A stretch of DNA of 64,000 nucleotides from Agapanthus africanus (GCA_030015575.1 JASDDO010000019.1:512154986-512218985), one strand, 5' to 3'. Shown: positions 34,131 through 46,829, counted from the first letter of the stretch. Translations and numbers: made by a program. The notes: generated by a model not told the origin, from the letters alone.

Positions 34131-35851
34131 AATACCCCCAAACTTATCATTTGCTCGTCCCGAGCAAAGCCCATTTATTCACAAAAAATTTCCTAACCTC
34201 ACTTTCGCAGGGAACGCGATTGCACTGAGCATGTGCAACAAGCCGTTAAACCTCTAGGTGTCCCTAGTAGGAGGAGTGTTGTCTCCTGAGGGTTTTCAGT
34301 GGATACTACCCACAAAATCCGGTCAAGTTGGTTTTGCAAAATGACTAAGCTTCAAACCCTAAAGTTTTGTTTTAGAAAATAACAATTCTATAATCCTAAG
34401 TCTAGACCATCGAACCTTTATTTTTCACACCTCGCTTCTTATTTAACTACAGATTTTATATGTCTTTACGTGCAGTGCAAATAGTGTTGTTAAGTTCCAG
34501 AAGGATCGATTAAAGTCATCATGTCGCACAATAAAGCCCAGGTAACAATTTTAAAAGGATCACATAAGTTTTATAAAGAGTTAAGAATTTTTCAAGTTTC
34601 GTTTTCCAGTAAGGTTTTAACTTCAGAATTTCTATCTTCCTTAACAGGAAACTAAGTCGTATTTTTCACTCCACCTTTTTCTTGTTTTCATTTCATACAC
34701 ACCTCTGTGAACGTGCAATAGTCTTTATCATAGAATAAAACCTTCATATCTCCGTTAAATTTTTTTATAAAAGCCTGTTTTTTATCAAGATTATTCTCAC
34801 ACAAAGAACCGTTAGGAATTTTAACTCGGAGAGAACACTTGCTTGACTTTGTTTTAAACTGGACTTTCTAGGCTTCTTAGCGAGCTTTGGGCCAATGCAC
34901 CCAAACTAGTTGGTTTTAGGGCATTAGGTATAGAAACACCCCAGCGGACTTAATTACTCAAGTTACCTAGGTCTAAAAACAAAAGACAGTTTGGCGTGAA
35001 AATCAGATGATTTAATACGAACGGAGATATAACCGGCAGTTCAATTATTTTTTTGGATAAAAGATGTGTTTAGTGGGTTTGGTGTGTAATCATTCCAATC
35101 AAGTTTCAGATGGGTTATTTTTCAGACTTAGCTCTAATTACGGCATCAATAACATTCCTTCATATTCGCTTTACTTCATAAACTATTCTTGACATTACTT
35201 ATTTCAGAACAAACCTATTTGATCCTCAGAAAATCATTTATCTGTTTAAAAGTTTAAACATGAAAGACTTGTCATCTAATTCCCAAAATTCACGACACGT
35301 GTAGTGTGATGTAAAGACGTATAACAGCTATAGTTAACATCAAAGGAGAGTTATCTTTCAGGTTTTCAAAATCCAAACATAAGATCTAGTTATTCCTATT
35401 TTTTCAAACAAAAACCGTCGAATGTTGAATCAGAGTTCTTCCACAAGCTAACTTGACAAATTTTTTAAAATATTTTTTAGAAAATTTTCAAATTTTTATG
35501 GATTTTATGGATTTTAATATGCAGATGCAAAATATACATATGAATGCGAAGGTAAGAAATGCGTACCGAGCGTACCCCCAAACTTAAACTGGACAGTGTC
35601 CTCACTGTCGTAGCATGAAGAGAGCAGTTGGAAGGTTCAAAATTGTCGGTTAGTGATACACAAATTTTTATTTGTTTTTGTTTTTAAAGAAGAGAAAAAA
35701 GAATATACACAAATATATACAAAAATGGTTTGTACATACCCCCAAACTTATTTGGAACAGTGTCCACCGTTCTTGGCTGGATAACCGAAGTTTGGAGGTA
35801 GGCAGAGGAAGATCATTCAGGGTAAACCGGCTCCTGTAAGAACAGGAGCTC
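34131..35851 (-). other. 3' noncoding part of Athila A with three polypurine-like tracts
   Basis: The polypurine tract next to the LTR reads AAGTTTGGGGGTATT on the minus strand (34131-34145). Two more copies of CCCCCAAACTTA lie at about 35574 and 35738, both followed on the plus strand by an ACAGTGTCC motif. The block 34200-34317 is very similar to 11711-11822 of Athila B. No open frame of note lies on the minus strand, so there is no envelope-like gene. Confidence 0.7.
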
Positions 35852-38800
35852 CTATGTTGGTTCGGCGCTAAGGTACGGTTTGCATCGGTGTCTGTTTACC
35901 TTGAAGAGTGAACCGTCCTTTGGATTTTCCAAATCCACAGCGCCCTGCGGATACACATTCCGCACAAAATACGGCCCTTTCCAGCGAGATCTGAGCTTTC
36001 CAGGATGGAAGTGAAGTCGGGTGTCGTAAAGCAGTACCTGTTGACCAGGTACGAAGGTTTTGCGCAAAAGGTGTTTATCGTGAAATACCTTCGTTCGATT
36101 CTTAACGACAACCGCGTTATCGTAAGCCTCATCCCTAAGCTCGCATAGTTCGTTCAACTGCAGCTTCCGATGGCTGCCCGCGTCCTCAAGAGACAGATTC
36201 AGCTCCTTTATCGCCCAAAATGCGCGATGCTCGATTTCGACAGGAAGGTGGCAGGCTTTTCCGTACACAAGCCGATAGGGAGACATGCCAAGGTCGGTCT
36301 TATAAGCGGTTCTAAATGCCCAAAGGGCATCAGTGAGTTTCAGAGACCAATCCTTACGGTTCTTGGAAACCGTCTTCTCCAGTATCTGCTTGATTTGCCG
36401 ATTTGAAACTTCGGCCTGCCCGCAGGTTTGGGGGTGGTAGGGCGTAGAAAGCTTATGATTAATGGAGTATTTCCGCATCAAGGCCTCGAAGGTTTTGTTG
36501 CAGAAATGACTTCCATTGTCACTAATGATCGCTCGGGGGTGCCCAAACCGGGAGAAAATGTTTTCTTTAAGGAACCTAACGACAACCTTGTTGTCGTTAG
36601 TCCGGCTGGGCACAGCCTCGACCCATTTAGAGACGTAATCAACAGCTAGAAGGATGTACAAGTTCCCAAAAGAGCTGGGAAACGGCCCCATGAAGTCTAT
36701 CCCCCAAACATCGAAAATCTCCACAACCAAGATCGGTTGGAGCGGCATCTCGTTCCTCCGGGATATCCGGCCCATGTGTTGGCACCGGGAGCAAGTCTTG
36801 CAATAGTCATGAGCGTCTTTGAAAAGTTGTGGCCAGTAGAAACCACATTGCAAGATCTTCTCAGCTGTCTTTCTGGGCCCAAAATGCCCGCCACACGCTT
36901 GATCGTGGCAAAATGACAGCACACTCTTGAATTCCTCATCAGGGACACACCGACGAATAATCTGGTCGGGACAGTACTTGAACAAGTAGGGTTCGTCCCA
37001 GTAAAAGTGTTTTACTTGGGATAAGAAGCGAAGTCTGTCCTGACTCGACCATTCGGTCGGTAGTAATCCCGTGGCCAAATAGTTCACAATATCTGCAAAC
37101 CAGGGTTCGCAAGATACTGTCAAGAGCTGTTCATCCGGGAAAACGTCGTTGATCGGAATTGGAAGCGAAGGCGAAGAAGGAAGTCGTGGGAGATGGTCGG
37201 CAACTACGTTTTCACATCCTCGTTTGTCCTTAATGACAAGGTCAAACTCTTGAAGCAAGAGGATCCAACGTATTAACCGAGATTTTGCATCTTTCTTCGC
37301 AAAAAGATGGCGCAGAGCTGAACGGTCCGTGTAGACAATGACTGGAGAGCCGATGAGGTAGGGCCTGAACTTTTCTAAAGCAAATACAACAGCCAAGAAT
37401 TCCTTCTCAGTTGTTGTATAATTGAGTTGGGCGTCGTTCAGGGTTCGGCTCGCGTAATAGATTACGTGCGGCATCTTGTTGATGTGCTGTCCAAGGACAG
37501 CACCAATGGCAAAGTCGGATGCATCGCACATAATCTCGAATGGGTGCGTCCAGTCAGGAGAAGAAAGAACGGGAGCAGAAGTGAGTGAGCGTTTCAGTGA
37601 TTCGAATGCAGTCACACAGCTCAAGTTGAAGTCGAAAGGCGTGTCCTTGGCCAGCAAAAGCGTCAAGGGCCTAGCAATCTTGCTAAAGTCCTTGATAAAC
37701 CGTCTATAGAAACCGGCATGGCCAAGGAAGGCTCGGATATCTCTGACGCATCGGGGAGGAGGCAGATTGGAAATGACCTCAATCTTTGCTTTGTCAACCT
37801 CTATGCCATTTTGCGAGATGATATGTCCTAAGACAATACCTTCGCGCACCATGAAGTGGCATTTCTCCCAGTTCAAAGTGAGATTCTTGTCCTTACACCG
37901 GGTAAGGACAGCGTCAAGATGCAGCAAACACTCGTTGAAGGAATCGTCGAAGATGGAGAAGTCATCCATGAAAATCTCCAGAAATTTTTCCACCATGTCT
38001 GAGAAGATACCCATCATACACCGCTGGAAGGTAGCGGGCGCATTGCATAACCCAAAGGGCATGCGTCGATATGCAAACGTGCCGAAAGGACAAGTGAAAG
38101 TGGTCTTGTCCTGGTCTTTTTCGGCGATGGGAATTTGATTATAGCCGGAGTAGCCATCAAGAAAGCAGTAGTACTCGTGTCCGGCCAATCGTTCAAGCAT
38201 CTGGTCAATGAAAGGTAGCGGAAAATGGTCTTTCCGGGTTGCAGCGTTGAGTTTTCTGTAATCAATGCAAACTCGCCACCCAGTTTGGGTGCGAGTAGGG
38301 ATTAACTCATTCGCCTCGTTGGTTATGACCGTGATGCCCGACTTCTTGGGGACAACGTGAATGGGGCTAACCCACTGGCTATCAGAGATAGGGTAAATGA
38401 TACCACTATCTAGACATTTGACGATCTCCTTCTTCACAGCCTCTTTCATGACTGGATTAAGACATCTTTGTGGATCCCGGGCTGGTTTGGCATCATCCAT
38501 CAGATGAATGTGATGCTCAACAATGAGGGGACTAATCCCCTTGATGTCCGCCATGGACCAGCCAAAAGCTTGCATATTGCTGTGCAAGACCGCGAGAAGG
38601 GCTTTCTCTTGCTCGGAAGCTAGAGAAGCCGAGATGATGACAGGAAGGGTCTCGTTCTCACCTAAGTAAGCGTACTTAAGGTGAGACGGCAAAGGCTTGA
38701 GTTCGAGCGTTGGAGGTGAAATGATGGAAGGCAAGACTGGTGCAAAGGTCTCGAACTCAAAGGACTCCAGCAAAGGTTCAAAGCGAGTGTAGGCAACCGA

Positions 38801-40861
38801 GTTGGATGGTTCAGGTAACTCATCCGAAAAGTCGAAAGATTCAAACTCGGGTTGTGCGCGGCTAAGATCGTTCAAGAACGTGAAACACTTGTATTCGTTG
38901 TCGGGCGCAGAAGCAGCAGCAGGTTCGAAGAGAAACGCACTAGTGGCGTCAAGATTATCGTGTTCAAACAGAAACTCCTCGAATTCACACTCTTCTGGGG
39001 TGATCTCCTGGATCGAGCAGACATCCAGTATATGAGCATTAGGTTCGGCGGGCTGATTCCCCAACCTAAAAATGTTGAGTTCAATCGTCATATTTCCAAA
39101 AGAGAGGTTCATTGAACCATTGCGACAATTGATCACAGCATTTGAGGTTGCGAGAAATGGGCGACCGAGTATCACCGGAATTTGATTCCGGGGGTTAGCT
39201 ACAGGCTGTGTATCTAAGACAATGAAGTCGACGGGGAATATGAAGTCCCCGACTCTTATTAACACATCCTCTAGCTCACCCCTAGGATGGGTGATCGATC
39301 GGTCGGCCATCTGGAGAGTGCAGTGTGTGGGTTTCAGCTCTCCGACGCCTAATTGCTCGTATACTGAATACGGAAGCAAGTTAACACTGGCACCAAGATC
39401 TAATAGTGCGCGGTTGATGTTCTTATCCCCAATAGTAATTGAAATCGTAGGACAGCCAGGGTCCTTCCGTTTTTGTGGTAAAGATTGGGTAAGGGCATCA
39501 CTCACAGCACTAGCCAAGAAAACTTTCTTGGGTACCTGAGACTTCCTCTTTTTCGTGCACAAGTCCTTTAAGATTTTCGCGTAGGATGGGATTTGTTGGA
39601 CAGCATCTAAAAGAGGAATGTTAATGTTAACTTGCTTGAATAACTCCAAAATCTTCTCCATTTGTGGATTTTGTTTGTTAGACCTCAACCGGTTTGGAAA
39701 TGGAACATTTTGAAAATTGGTTGAGTCTAATGCTGAAGGAGGAGATTTTGGAGTTGGAACGGATCCCAGAATAGGTGTTTTCGTGGAGTGAGAAGTGGGT
39801 CCGTTCAGAGCAGAAGAAGAGGAAGGAGAGCCTGTTGAAGAATGGAGAATAGGCTCAGAAGACGAAGAAGATGAAGAAGAAGAAGAAGAAGCGGCCGGGG
39901 TGTCATCGTTGATTCGCTTGCCAATGTTGTTTTGCAGCATCCTTCCCGATCTCAGTGTAGTCACGGCACTCACATTATGGTTTTGTTGTTCAAGAGCAAC
40001 ATGTGCATTATGTGGGTGACCGGGATTTGGAAGTGGCTGGGACGGGAGCTTCCCCTTCTCTCGCTCGCTCAAGGCCGCGTTCAGCTGTGCAATCTGGGCC
40101 TCGATGGTTTTGATGCTTTGCCCGTGTGCGGCAGTGTGTTGCACTAAGGATTGAATCGAAGACTGGATGTTGGCGGTGGATTGAGTCGATTGTTTAACAA
40201 ACGCCTCCAGACTACGCTCGAGCGAGGAAACCTTATCGTTGTTTGACGGAACAAAGTTGTTTGGTGGAAAAGAGTTGTTGGGTGCAAAGTTGTTCGTCTG
40301 GTTTTGGAAAGGTTGGGGTTGGAAAGGCTGCTGATATTGATGCTGAGTTTGTTGTTGCGGCGGAGGGGCCCTTTGGAAATTGTTGCCCTGGAATTGATTC
40401 TGATTCTGATTCCAGGCGAAATTAGGGTGGTTCCTCCAACCGGGATTGTAGGTGGAAGAGTATGGATCATTCCTCGGTCTTTGCTGGAAGGCAGCATTAA
40501 CCTGATCCTGTCCTTGCGAGGGTGGATTGTAAGGACACTCTTCAGTCAAGTGGGAAGGATCGGAACAACAAGCGCAGATGGTACGAAGGGGGAGAACAGG
40601 GGTGGGGGCAGGAGCAGAAAATTTTCTCTCTATCGCTTCAAGCTTTCGTGTTATTGCAGCCATTTCAGCTTTCATCGCAATAGAGACATCGAGTTGGTGG
40701 ATTCCTACCCTAGACTGACCGGTAGAAGTGGAGGTAGAAGAAGAAGAAGTCGGTCTGGTGCTCTCCCACTGTAGCGTTTGCTCCGCAAGATCGTCAAAGA
40801 ACTGCCACGCTTCCTCGTCAGATTTCGATAGGAAGTGGCCCTGACAGATGGTTTCCAGCAA
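35852..40861 (-). CDS. pol: Athila A polyprotein: nucleocapsid, protease, RT, RNase H, integrase
   Basis: 1669 codons from the first Met after the gag stop; the frame itself is open from 40972. Positions count from that Met. CCHC zinc knuckle C96-x2-C99-x4-H104-x4-C109; a Gln/Asn-rich linker and a Ser run; aspartic protease ALLDLGAS with Asp488; RT about 825-1045 with FMDD (Asp966, Asp967); RNase H Asp1113, Glu1152 and Asp1179 (TDRSAL, where TDHSAL is usual); integrase zinc finger from His1319 to CKTCSRC near 1354; catalytic Asp1389, Asp1448 and Glu1484, 35 residues between the last two. All catalytic residues checked are present. The FMDD and DLGAS forms and tRNA-Asp priming place it in the Athila lineage of Ty3. 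It is continuous in frame with gag at 40973-41683 except for one TGA. No chromodomain was seen. Confidence 0.95.
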   Translation of the reverse strand: MLETICQGHFLSKSDEEAWQFFDDLAEQTLQWESTRPTSSSSTSTSTGQSRVGIHQLDVSIAMKAEMAAITRKLEAIERKFSAPAPTPVLPLRTICACCSDPSHLTEECPYNPPSQGQDQVNAAFQQRPRNDPYSSTYNPGWRNHPNFAWNQNQNQFQGNNFQRAPPPQQQTQHQYQQPFQPQPFQNQTNNFAPNNSFPPNNFVPSNNDKVSSLERSLEAFVKQSTQSTANIQSSIQSLVQHTAAHGQSIKTIEAQIAQLNAALSEREKGKLPSQPLPNPGHPHNAHVALEQQNHNVSAVTTLRSGRMLQNNIGKRINDDTPAASSSSSSSSSSSEPILHSSTGSPSSSSALNGPTSHSTKTPILGSVPTPKSPPSALDSTNFQNVPFPNRLRSNKQNPQMEKILELFKQVNINIPLLDAVQQIPSYAKILKDLCTKKRKSQVPKKVFLASAVSDALTQSLPQKRKDPGCPTISITIGDKNINRALLDLGASVNLLPYSVYEQLGVGELKPTHCTLQMADRSITHPRGELEDVLIRVGDFIFPVDFIVLDTQPVANPRNQIPVILGRPFLATSNAVINCRNGSMNLSFGNMTIELNIFRLGNQPAEPNAHILDVCSIQEITPEECEFEEFLFEHDNLDATSAFLFEPAAASAPDNEYKCFTFLNDLSRAQPEFESFDFSDELPEPSNSVAYTRFEPLLESFEFETFAPVLPSIISPPTLELKPLPSHLKYAYLGENETLPVIISASLASEQEKALLAVLHSNMQAFGWSMADIKGISPLIVEHHIHLMDDAKPARDPQRCLNPVMKEAVKKEIVKCLDSGIIYPISDSQWVSPIHVVPKKSGITVITNEANELIPTRTQTGWRVCIDYRKLNAATRKDHFPLPFIDQMLERLAGHEYYCFLDGYSGYNQIPIAEKDQDKTTFTCPFGTFAYRRMPFGLCNAPATFQRCMMGIFSDMVEKFLEIFMDDFSIFDDSFNECLLHLDAVLTRCKDKNLTLNWEKCHFMVREGIVLGHIISQNGIEVDKAKIEVISNLPPPRCVRDIRAFLGHAGFYRRFIKDFSKIARPLTLLLAKDTPFDFNLSCVTAFESLKRSLTSAPVLSSPDWTHPFEIMCDASDFAIGAVLGQHINKMPHVIYYASRTLNDAQLNYTTTEKEFLAVVFALEKFRPYLIGSPVIVYTDRSALRHLFAKKDAKSRLIRWILLLQEFDLVIKDKRGCENVVADHLPRLPSSPSLPIPINDVFPDEQLLTVSCEPWFADIVNYLATGLLPTEWSSQDRLRFLSQVKHFYWDEPYLFKYCPDQIIRRCVPDEEFKSVLSFCHDQACGGHFGPRKTAEKILQCGFYWPQLFKDAHDYCKTCSRCQHMGRISRRNEMPLQPILVVEIFDVWGIDFMGPFPSSFGNLYILLAVDYVSKWVEAVPSRTNDNKVVVRFLKENIFSRFGHPRAIISDNGSHFCNKTFEALMRKYSINHKLSTPYHPQTCGQAEVSNRQIKQILEKTVSKNRKDWSLKLTDALWAFRTAYKTDLGMSPYRLVYGKACHLPVEIEHRAFWAIKELNLSLEDAGSHRKLQLNELCELRDEAYDNAVVVKNRTKVFHDKHLLRKTFVPGQQVLLYDTRLHFHPGKLRSRWKGPYFVRNVYPQGAVDLENPKDGSLFKVNRHRCKPYLSAEPT

Positions 40862-40972
40862 CTGCTTCGTTGCTGGGTTCAGTCCCTCGTATAAGGTTTG
40901 GCAGAGTTGCCATTTCTCTATACCGTGGTGAGGACACTGAACAAGAAGGTCTTTGTACCGGTCAAAGCACTT

Positions 40973-41683
40973 TCAGAAGGGTTCAGAAGGAAGCTGCGAG
41001 AATTGGTTGATTTCATTTCGAATTCTTGCGGTCTTATGATTTGGATAGAATTTTTTCAGAAACGCTTTAACAAACTCGTCCCAGCTGGTGATTGAGTGGG
41101 AAGCGGTGCTATACAACCATTTTTCAGCGAGGTCGCATAAAGTGAACGGAATGACCCGTAGACGTATAGCATCGTCCGACAGCTGGGTGGTTTTCATCAT
41201 GGCACAGACATTTTGAAATTTGTTGATGAAGATATAGGAATCTTCAGATTCTAGCCCATGAAAACGTGGAAGCATGTTGATGAAATGGGGCTTAATTTCA
41301 AAGTTGTCCCCATTGGCCGGAGGAAGAGAAAGGCAGGTGGGAAGTGCAGAACGGGTGGGATAGAAACGATCCTGGAGCGCGATTCGCTGCAGCGCTACAA
41401 CAGGCGGAGGTGGTGGGAGATTGGTCTCCGTAGGAGGTGGAGCCAATCCAGGGGTGGTCAAAGAGATGTTCGGATTAAATCCCGACATCGTGGAAGAAGA
41501 GGTTGGTGAAGGTGAAGGTGAAGATGTATGAACAGAATTCCGGTCAACGTCGGAGTTGGCCGGCAAAGGAAGGGGTGAAAGAGGAGTGGACGGAGTATCG
41601 ACTTTGGAGTCGATCGCGTAGTCGGTCGCGACTAACGTAACGTGGACTAGACGGGCGCTAGTGTCCCGAGTCCAAGCGGACAT
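40973..41683 (-). pseudogene. gag: Athila A gag, N-terminal part, ended by a premature TGA
   Basis: 236 codons starting MSAWTRD, followed by a Pro/Ser-rich stretch and the capsid-like Retrotrans_gag part (ITSWDEFVKAFLKKFYPNHK). It ends at TGA (40973-40975) after QLPSEPF. Athila B has TGG (Trp) at the same place in a matching context, so the stop arose by one G-to-A change. The frame continues past it without shift to 35852, giving a 1943-codon gag-pol counting the stop. Whether read-through occurs is unknown. A downstream Met at 40861 could start a shorter product lacking most of the capsid. Confidence 0.9.
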
Positions 41684-42948
41684 ACACTAAACGAGTTTAG
41701 TATAGTCAAAGCGGAGAAGGTGAGGGTAAGAAAAAAGTCAATGAAGAAAGGCGATGGGTGGTGGGTGAAAATGGATTTGGCGACAAAGGGCAAGTTTTTA
41801 TAAAAGTTTTTGATTTTTTCTTTTTTTTTTTAGAAAGAGATTTACAGAAATATGTACGGAAATACGGCTTAAGCAATCACAAACAAGATATGCACAATCA
41901 CACCTAGATCTACGGTCGCCTAGGTCTACTAGACCTGCTCCTGAATTTGATTGTCGAAGTTAAACAATGTCGAGAAACGGGCTTAAAAATACACTGATCA
42001 CGAGGCCAGGTAAGTGCAGAGATAAGGGGAGGTTATCCAACGCTTTCGCGAAGTTCCTTAATTAAATAACCCTTTCTCTTTCGGCGGTTGCGCCTTTAAC
42101 ACTTTCCTAGACACCCCGTAAACAATATACGGTTAAGCGAGGTTCTAAACACTGTTTATCTTCTCCTAATGAGCGCGAAGTCCTTAGGGCTGAAGTCTAG
42201 TATTTTTTAATTTACAATGGACAATGCATATGCTTTAGTGATTTTTGGGGTCCTGGGAAGGGTGATGAAATCCCCACCCAATCTGGATTGGTTTCAAGCC
42301 CCTTAAGTCCGTATTAAAGAATGCAAAACAGTAACAAATCAACTGCAAACAATTTTTATTTGCGGCGCAAAGAATCCTGCACAAGAACAGTTTATTGGAA
42401 GGGGGAGAAGAATTTGCGCAAAGAAGGCTGCAGAAAACACAGTTCAGTGGAGTTCAGAGGAGTGGAGAGAAGAGAGAGACTCACCAGAAAGAAATTGCAC
42501 CCCTGAAGCCACCAAGTGGCCGCGGATCCGCGGCCTAAGCCCTCTGTTGCCGTGGATCCGCGGCAGGAAGGAGAGATTGGGCCTTCATTTTTTCTGTGGG
42601 TGCTGGTATGGGTCTCCTCTGCTTGTCTGGATCTTCTGAATTTTTAGTTGCTCACTGTACCTGCTCCAGATCTTGACAGTAGACCGTATGCTTCGTTTTG
42701 TCCGTCGCGGTGTAGCCGCGAAATGTGGGTCTATCTTCCCACGTCTTTGGCACTGTACTTGAACTCCGTATTTTCAACGTCTTGGCCACGGAACTCGAAC
42801 CTTGTATTTTCCTGCACACTTGCACAAAAGCTAATCAAAAATAACAAGATGATTTTTTTACAAAGTATATATATTTTTTTGTTGTTTTTCGGTTGTTTTT
42901 ATATTCACAAATTAACCCGAAATTACACAAGGAAATAAACTACCGTCT
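41684..42948 (-). other. 5' leader of Athila A
   Basis: About 1.26 kb between the priming site and gag. It holds two GC palindromes, GGCCGCGGATCCGCGGCC (42518-42535) and a near copy (42549-42564), about 385-430 nt after the priming site. The small plus-strand frames (42321-42506, 42648-42938) are not supported. The part near 42003-42200 matches the leader of Athila B. Confidence 0.75.
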
Positions 42949-42965
42949 CCCCGGCAACGGCGCCA
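42949..42965 (-). other. Primer binding site of Athila A, tRNA-Asp type
   Basis: On the minus strand it reads TGGCGCCGTTGCCGGGG, complementary to the 3' end of plant tRNA-Asp over 17 bases, two bases from the LTR. Confidence 0.92.
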
Positions 42966-42967
42966 GT

Positions 42968-44544
42968 TGATTGTTAGGATACGTTCGTGTTCAAGTTTAA
43001 GTTTAAATACCGCAATCAAGACGGTTTCGCACGTAGCTAGCCGGTTGAGTACGGGTCGTCCGCAGGGAGATGGGAATCTTTTTCTATGTGTTTTTCGACG
43101 AGTTAAGTCCGGTTGTTCAGATTTTGTTGGATTATCTAAGTGTTAAGTTGACATTTAAAGAGAGCTTGTTAGGGTTAGGATTAGGTTAGTTTGAGTTAGG
43201 AGTCTCCACATCTTTCGTTGCCCCTCTTAATATCGGTGTTATGGTAATCGGCAACAACGGGGATTAGCACGACTAGGAAGGACTTTGCGAGTATAAGCTA
43301 GGCTTTCCAACGCATAAGTCTTCCTTTTGGTGCTTGTCCGTCCGTTCTTGGCTCTTATCCATAACCTCCGGTTAATTCAACCACAACCGGTCTCACTACG
43401 GAATCACCGCTATCATGTAGGATAGGGTGCCGTAAGGAGCGGATTGTGGTTCAATTAACGGGAGTCGATTTAAGTTGTTGGGCAAGGAAAGAGTGAGAGA
43501 GATTTCCTTCTCTCAAACTTCCCTTATCCTACCCTAACAAGTATAAAACTACTCACACTTCATGATAAGGAAAAACAAAACAAAACAAAAGAGGAAGATA
43601 GAAAGAAGGAGAGTAGAAGAATACGACTAACTATTTGCGACCTCACCTTGGCGAGGATCGAGCGTAAGTATCATTGTCGTATGAATGATAAAGAAAAAGA
43701 GAGAAGAAAGAAACAACAATGAAATAACAACAACTACTTAACAATTAAAATTACAACAAGTAAAGAAAGAGCAAGACAAGCATGATAATAAAATGATCTT
43801 CTTTATTTATCATTCCTCCCTCACAAAGCTCACTACAAGTTTAATGGAGAAGAGATGAGAAGAAGAAGAACAAGTGAACTAAATCCTAGAAAAAGAAAAT
43901 ACAAGAATGGACCCTTTCCTTCACAAAGTTCTGGGCTATTTATAGGCTGTAGAATGGAAACCTAGGGCAACCACCAGAACAGAAACGAAAAGACAAAAAT
44001 AACCCCAAAATTTCTGCGCACGCGGCGCCCGTACGGCCGCGGATCCGCGGCCTGGACCCCACTTTGGCCGCGGATCCGCGGCCCTGTTGTTGAATTGGAT
44101 CTTGGGCTTTCTTATGGTCCCCGGGTTTGCTGTCTTCTGTTCTCTGGTTCATATGTTTTCTCAAAATACCTCCATATTTCTTCCAGAATTTCTGTTGAGG
44201 GAAAGGTGGACTTTTTGTCAAGATTTTGTCATGATTTGCCTCGAGCTCCGCGTAGATCTCTTGGATTTTGTGCTACCATTGAGCCTTGTGCATGAGAATG
44301 ACATTGATTTGACCTTTTGTCTTCCTATTGATATCTGGCAACATACGGATGAAGAGCAGAGACCGTGTTTTTATCTGTGGTTGGCAGGAACCCGGATTTT
44401 TTCGTGTTTTCCATGAATTTCGCCGTTTTAGAACCGAGAACCTGTATCCTGCAATTGACTAGCAAACACGGCTCAAGAGTATCTACCGATATGCAATGTG
44501 ACAAAAATTGGGCGGTATGAAAATGCAAAAATCTGATATGAACA
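42968..44544 (-). repeat. 5' LTR of Athila A
   Basis: 1577 bp. Both GC palindromes are perfect here (44035-44052 and 44066-44083), about 90-150 bp upstream of the TATA box in the transcribed direction. Confidence 0.95.
43935..43946 (-). promoter_or_regulatory. TATA box of Athila A 5' LTR
   Basis: Minus-strand CCTATAAATAGC. Transcription should begin about 30 bp further along the minus strand, near 43900. Confidence 0.7.
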
Positions 44545-44549
44545 CGACC

Positions 44550-46829
44550 ATGACCCGACCCTTGACTATGACTCAGTGACCAAGTTGACCGAACCTTCTT
44601 AAACACTGGCTTTTGGATTGTCAAAGTTGCATACCTCATTGCCACTCCTACTTTTACCCTTTTCTCCAGGACACCCCGTATAACTACGAACGTCCACTTC
44701 CTTGGATAAAACCATCGTATGGTTATATACGAACTCGAAGGAATTTATTCGAGTATGGTTTCTGGTTCTGGAGAAAACGAATAGGACTATTCAGTTATCT
44801 TTTCCTTTTGCCTTCTCTCAGGTTGCGAGTGCTCCTTGGATTAGGACAGTATACCTATTACGCAAATTGGATAGTCTTCTTCCAAACCATAGGCAGGTGC
44901 CGACCGGTAGGGAATGAAGAAAACCAATTTGCCTAACGATGCTGTACAGAAGGTATTATGTAAAGACAAATAAATGGATTAGTAAGAGGGCAAAGTAAAT
45001 TGCGACTGCTATTCACGACCAAACCAAGTATTTCATTACCACTCCCACTTCACCTTTGTATTTCTCCAGGACACTCCGTATCACTATGAAGATCCACAGT
45101 TTATTGGATATTCCATCGTATGGTTATATACGAACTCGAAAGGAACTTGTTCCAGTTCGGGGAAGGATTCTGGTTCAGGAGAAATAGGAATAAGGTTTAT
45201 TCGGTTGTCTTTTATCTTTACCTTCTCTCGTGTTGCGAGTGCTCCTAGGAATAAGACAGTACACCCATTATGCTTATTGGATAGTCTTCTTCCAAACCAT
45301 AGGCTGATGCCGAACGGCAGGGAAGGAAGAAAACCATTTGGCCTAAAGGGGTGTGCAGAAGGTAATGACTAAAGACATATAAAGGGATTTGGAGAGATGG
45401 CAAAGAATTATACGGTTACAGTTGTGAATCTGGATAATGGAAGAGGCATTACTAAGAATACCAGGATATCCCATCGAAACATTTACATGTTTCAGTTTCA
45501 CTGTATACTGTTAAAAGAAAACTGATTTCCCAATTAGACACTTGCTCCAGGGTATGTATTTACCAGGTTTGATTCTCACATCTGTATGGTTTTACAGATG
45601 ATGAGTGGGAGTAAGTTATTGGGAATTGGGTGATCATCCTCATTATATCGGGATTCGTTGTAATCGGTGATATTTGAGAAAGTCACCTGGGTTGTTTGCC
45701 GGACGGTAAATATTTGTTTTTGAATATCCGCTGTTATGCACCAATTTCAAATTGATATATCTGTACGTCTATTTTTATAGAGTGAGATATACCTTTTTGA
45801 AGTTATGTCCATGACATTTACCTATATCAGTGGAAGGTTAGGTAAGGAGCATTAAACATCGGTGTAATTCTTCTTAACCATAAGTACAGTTTTCAACCTA
45901 CGACACACAGGGAATGAGTTATTAGACTCAAGGGACTTATACAGAGTATTGTATATTGTCCAGTGTCCATTAGGACAGAGGGGTTGGTCCTCGTGCTATA
46001 TTCGGTTTACTTATGACTTCTCTAGTTCTTAGATAGGTGTTTCGTAGAAACAAAGGGTCCAAGATTTGAGAAGTTATAGGTATATGAATAAAGTAGAGAA
46101 CCAGGTGTTGCAAGTATCGGGATTTTTCGAGGTGATCGAAGATGTAGATACTTGTGTATGGTATTCGGTTAATAGTAATGATTAAGAGCACTTGCTTCTC
46201 TTTCAGGTTACTCATATCTGGATGTATTTCTAAGGTGAGTAATGCTGATCGGCCTCTCTCCATTTAGTTAACATGCACTGGAGACAGCTGCATGATTTGA
46301 ATCCGGTTCAATTAAACTAGTGCCTCTGTTTCTGTATTGGATATAGAAAAGTTCATATCTTAACGATGTTAAGGTACGGGGAGCTGTCCGGCTTATGCTT
46401 AAAACCAGACTCCGGATAACTCAAGGCACGTTTCTGTAATGGCTGTTTGTGGGTTGACCCGGGCTATGACGAGGGTTGACTTTCTACCATCTGGAAGATC
46501 AATAGTGATATTGTTCTAGACTCGCCACAGTTTTAATAAAAATGGATTTTTTTTTCAGAAAACAGTAGTGGGAGTATGGTAGAACTGGAAGTGATTCCAG
46601 AACCGCAAACGATTACTTAAAATTTGATAAGAACCTAAAGATTCAATCTGATTTGACATTCCATTAGCCACTCCGCAGATATGGTGGGTAACCTCAGGCG
46701 CTCGAGAGGTACTTCGGTAGCCTCGAGGACGGTGACAGGGAGGTTCTTGTTTACCCAGACTTTCCATTGCTGTTGTTCCAGGTTGTGAGACCCGGCAAAA
46801 GGATGAGTATAGCGTCGTTCTGAGCTAGC
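44550..46829 (+). other. Interior of copia element D after Athila A
   Basis: Noncoding and colinear with about 20572-22850 of C. It contains the tandem duplication of about 400 bp (about 44630-45420). The small frames on both strands are shared only as decayed noncoding sequence. Confidence 0.75.

Larger units (their letters stand above)
32557..44544 (-). mobile_element. Athila element A, complete, 11,988 bp
   Basis: CGACC at 32552-32556 and 44545-44549 is an exact target duplication. LTRs of 1574 and 1577 bp differ at about 12 positions plus one 3-bp indel (near 0.8 percent), so it is the youngest insertion recognised here. It has a tRNA-Asp priming site, a leader, one long gag-pol frame with a single stop and a 1.7-kb 3' part without a reading frame. 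The envelope-like frame carried by many Athila elements was not found. Confidence 0.95.

Noticed and set aside
34131-35851. Envelope-like gene of Athila A
   Set aside because: No minus-strand frame of useful length, signal peptide or membrane segment between pol and the 3' LTR.
38802-39115. Antisense frames within Athila A pol
   Set aside because: Shadows of the 1669-codon polyprotein.
42949-42965. Partial tRNA-Asp gene
   Set aside because: Only the 17-base 3' complement is present, next to an LTR; it is a primer binding site.
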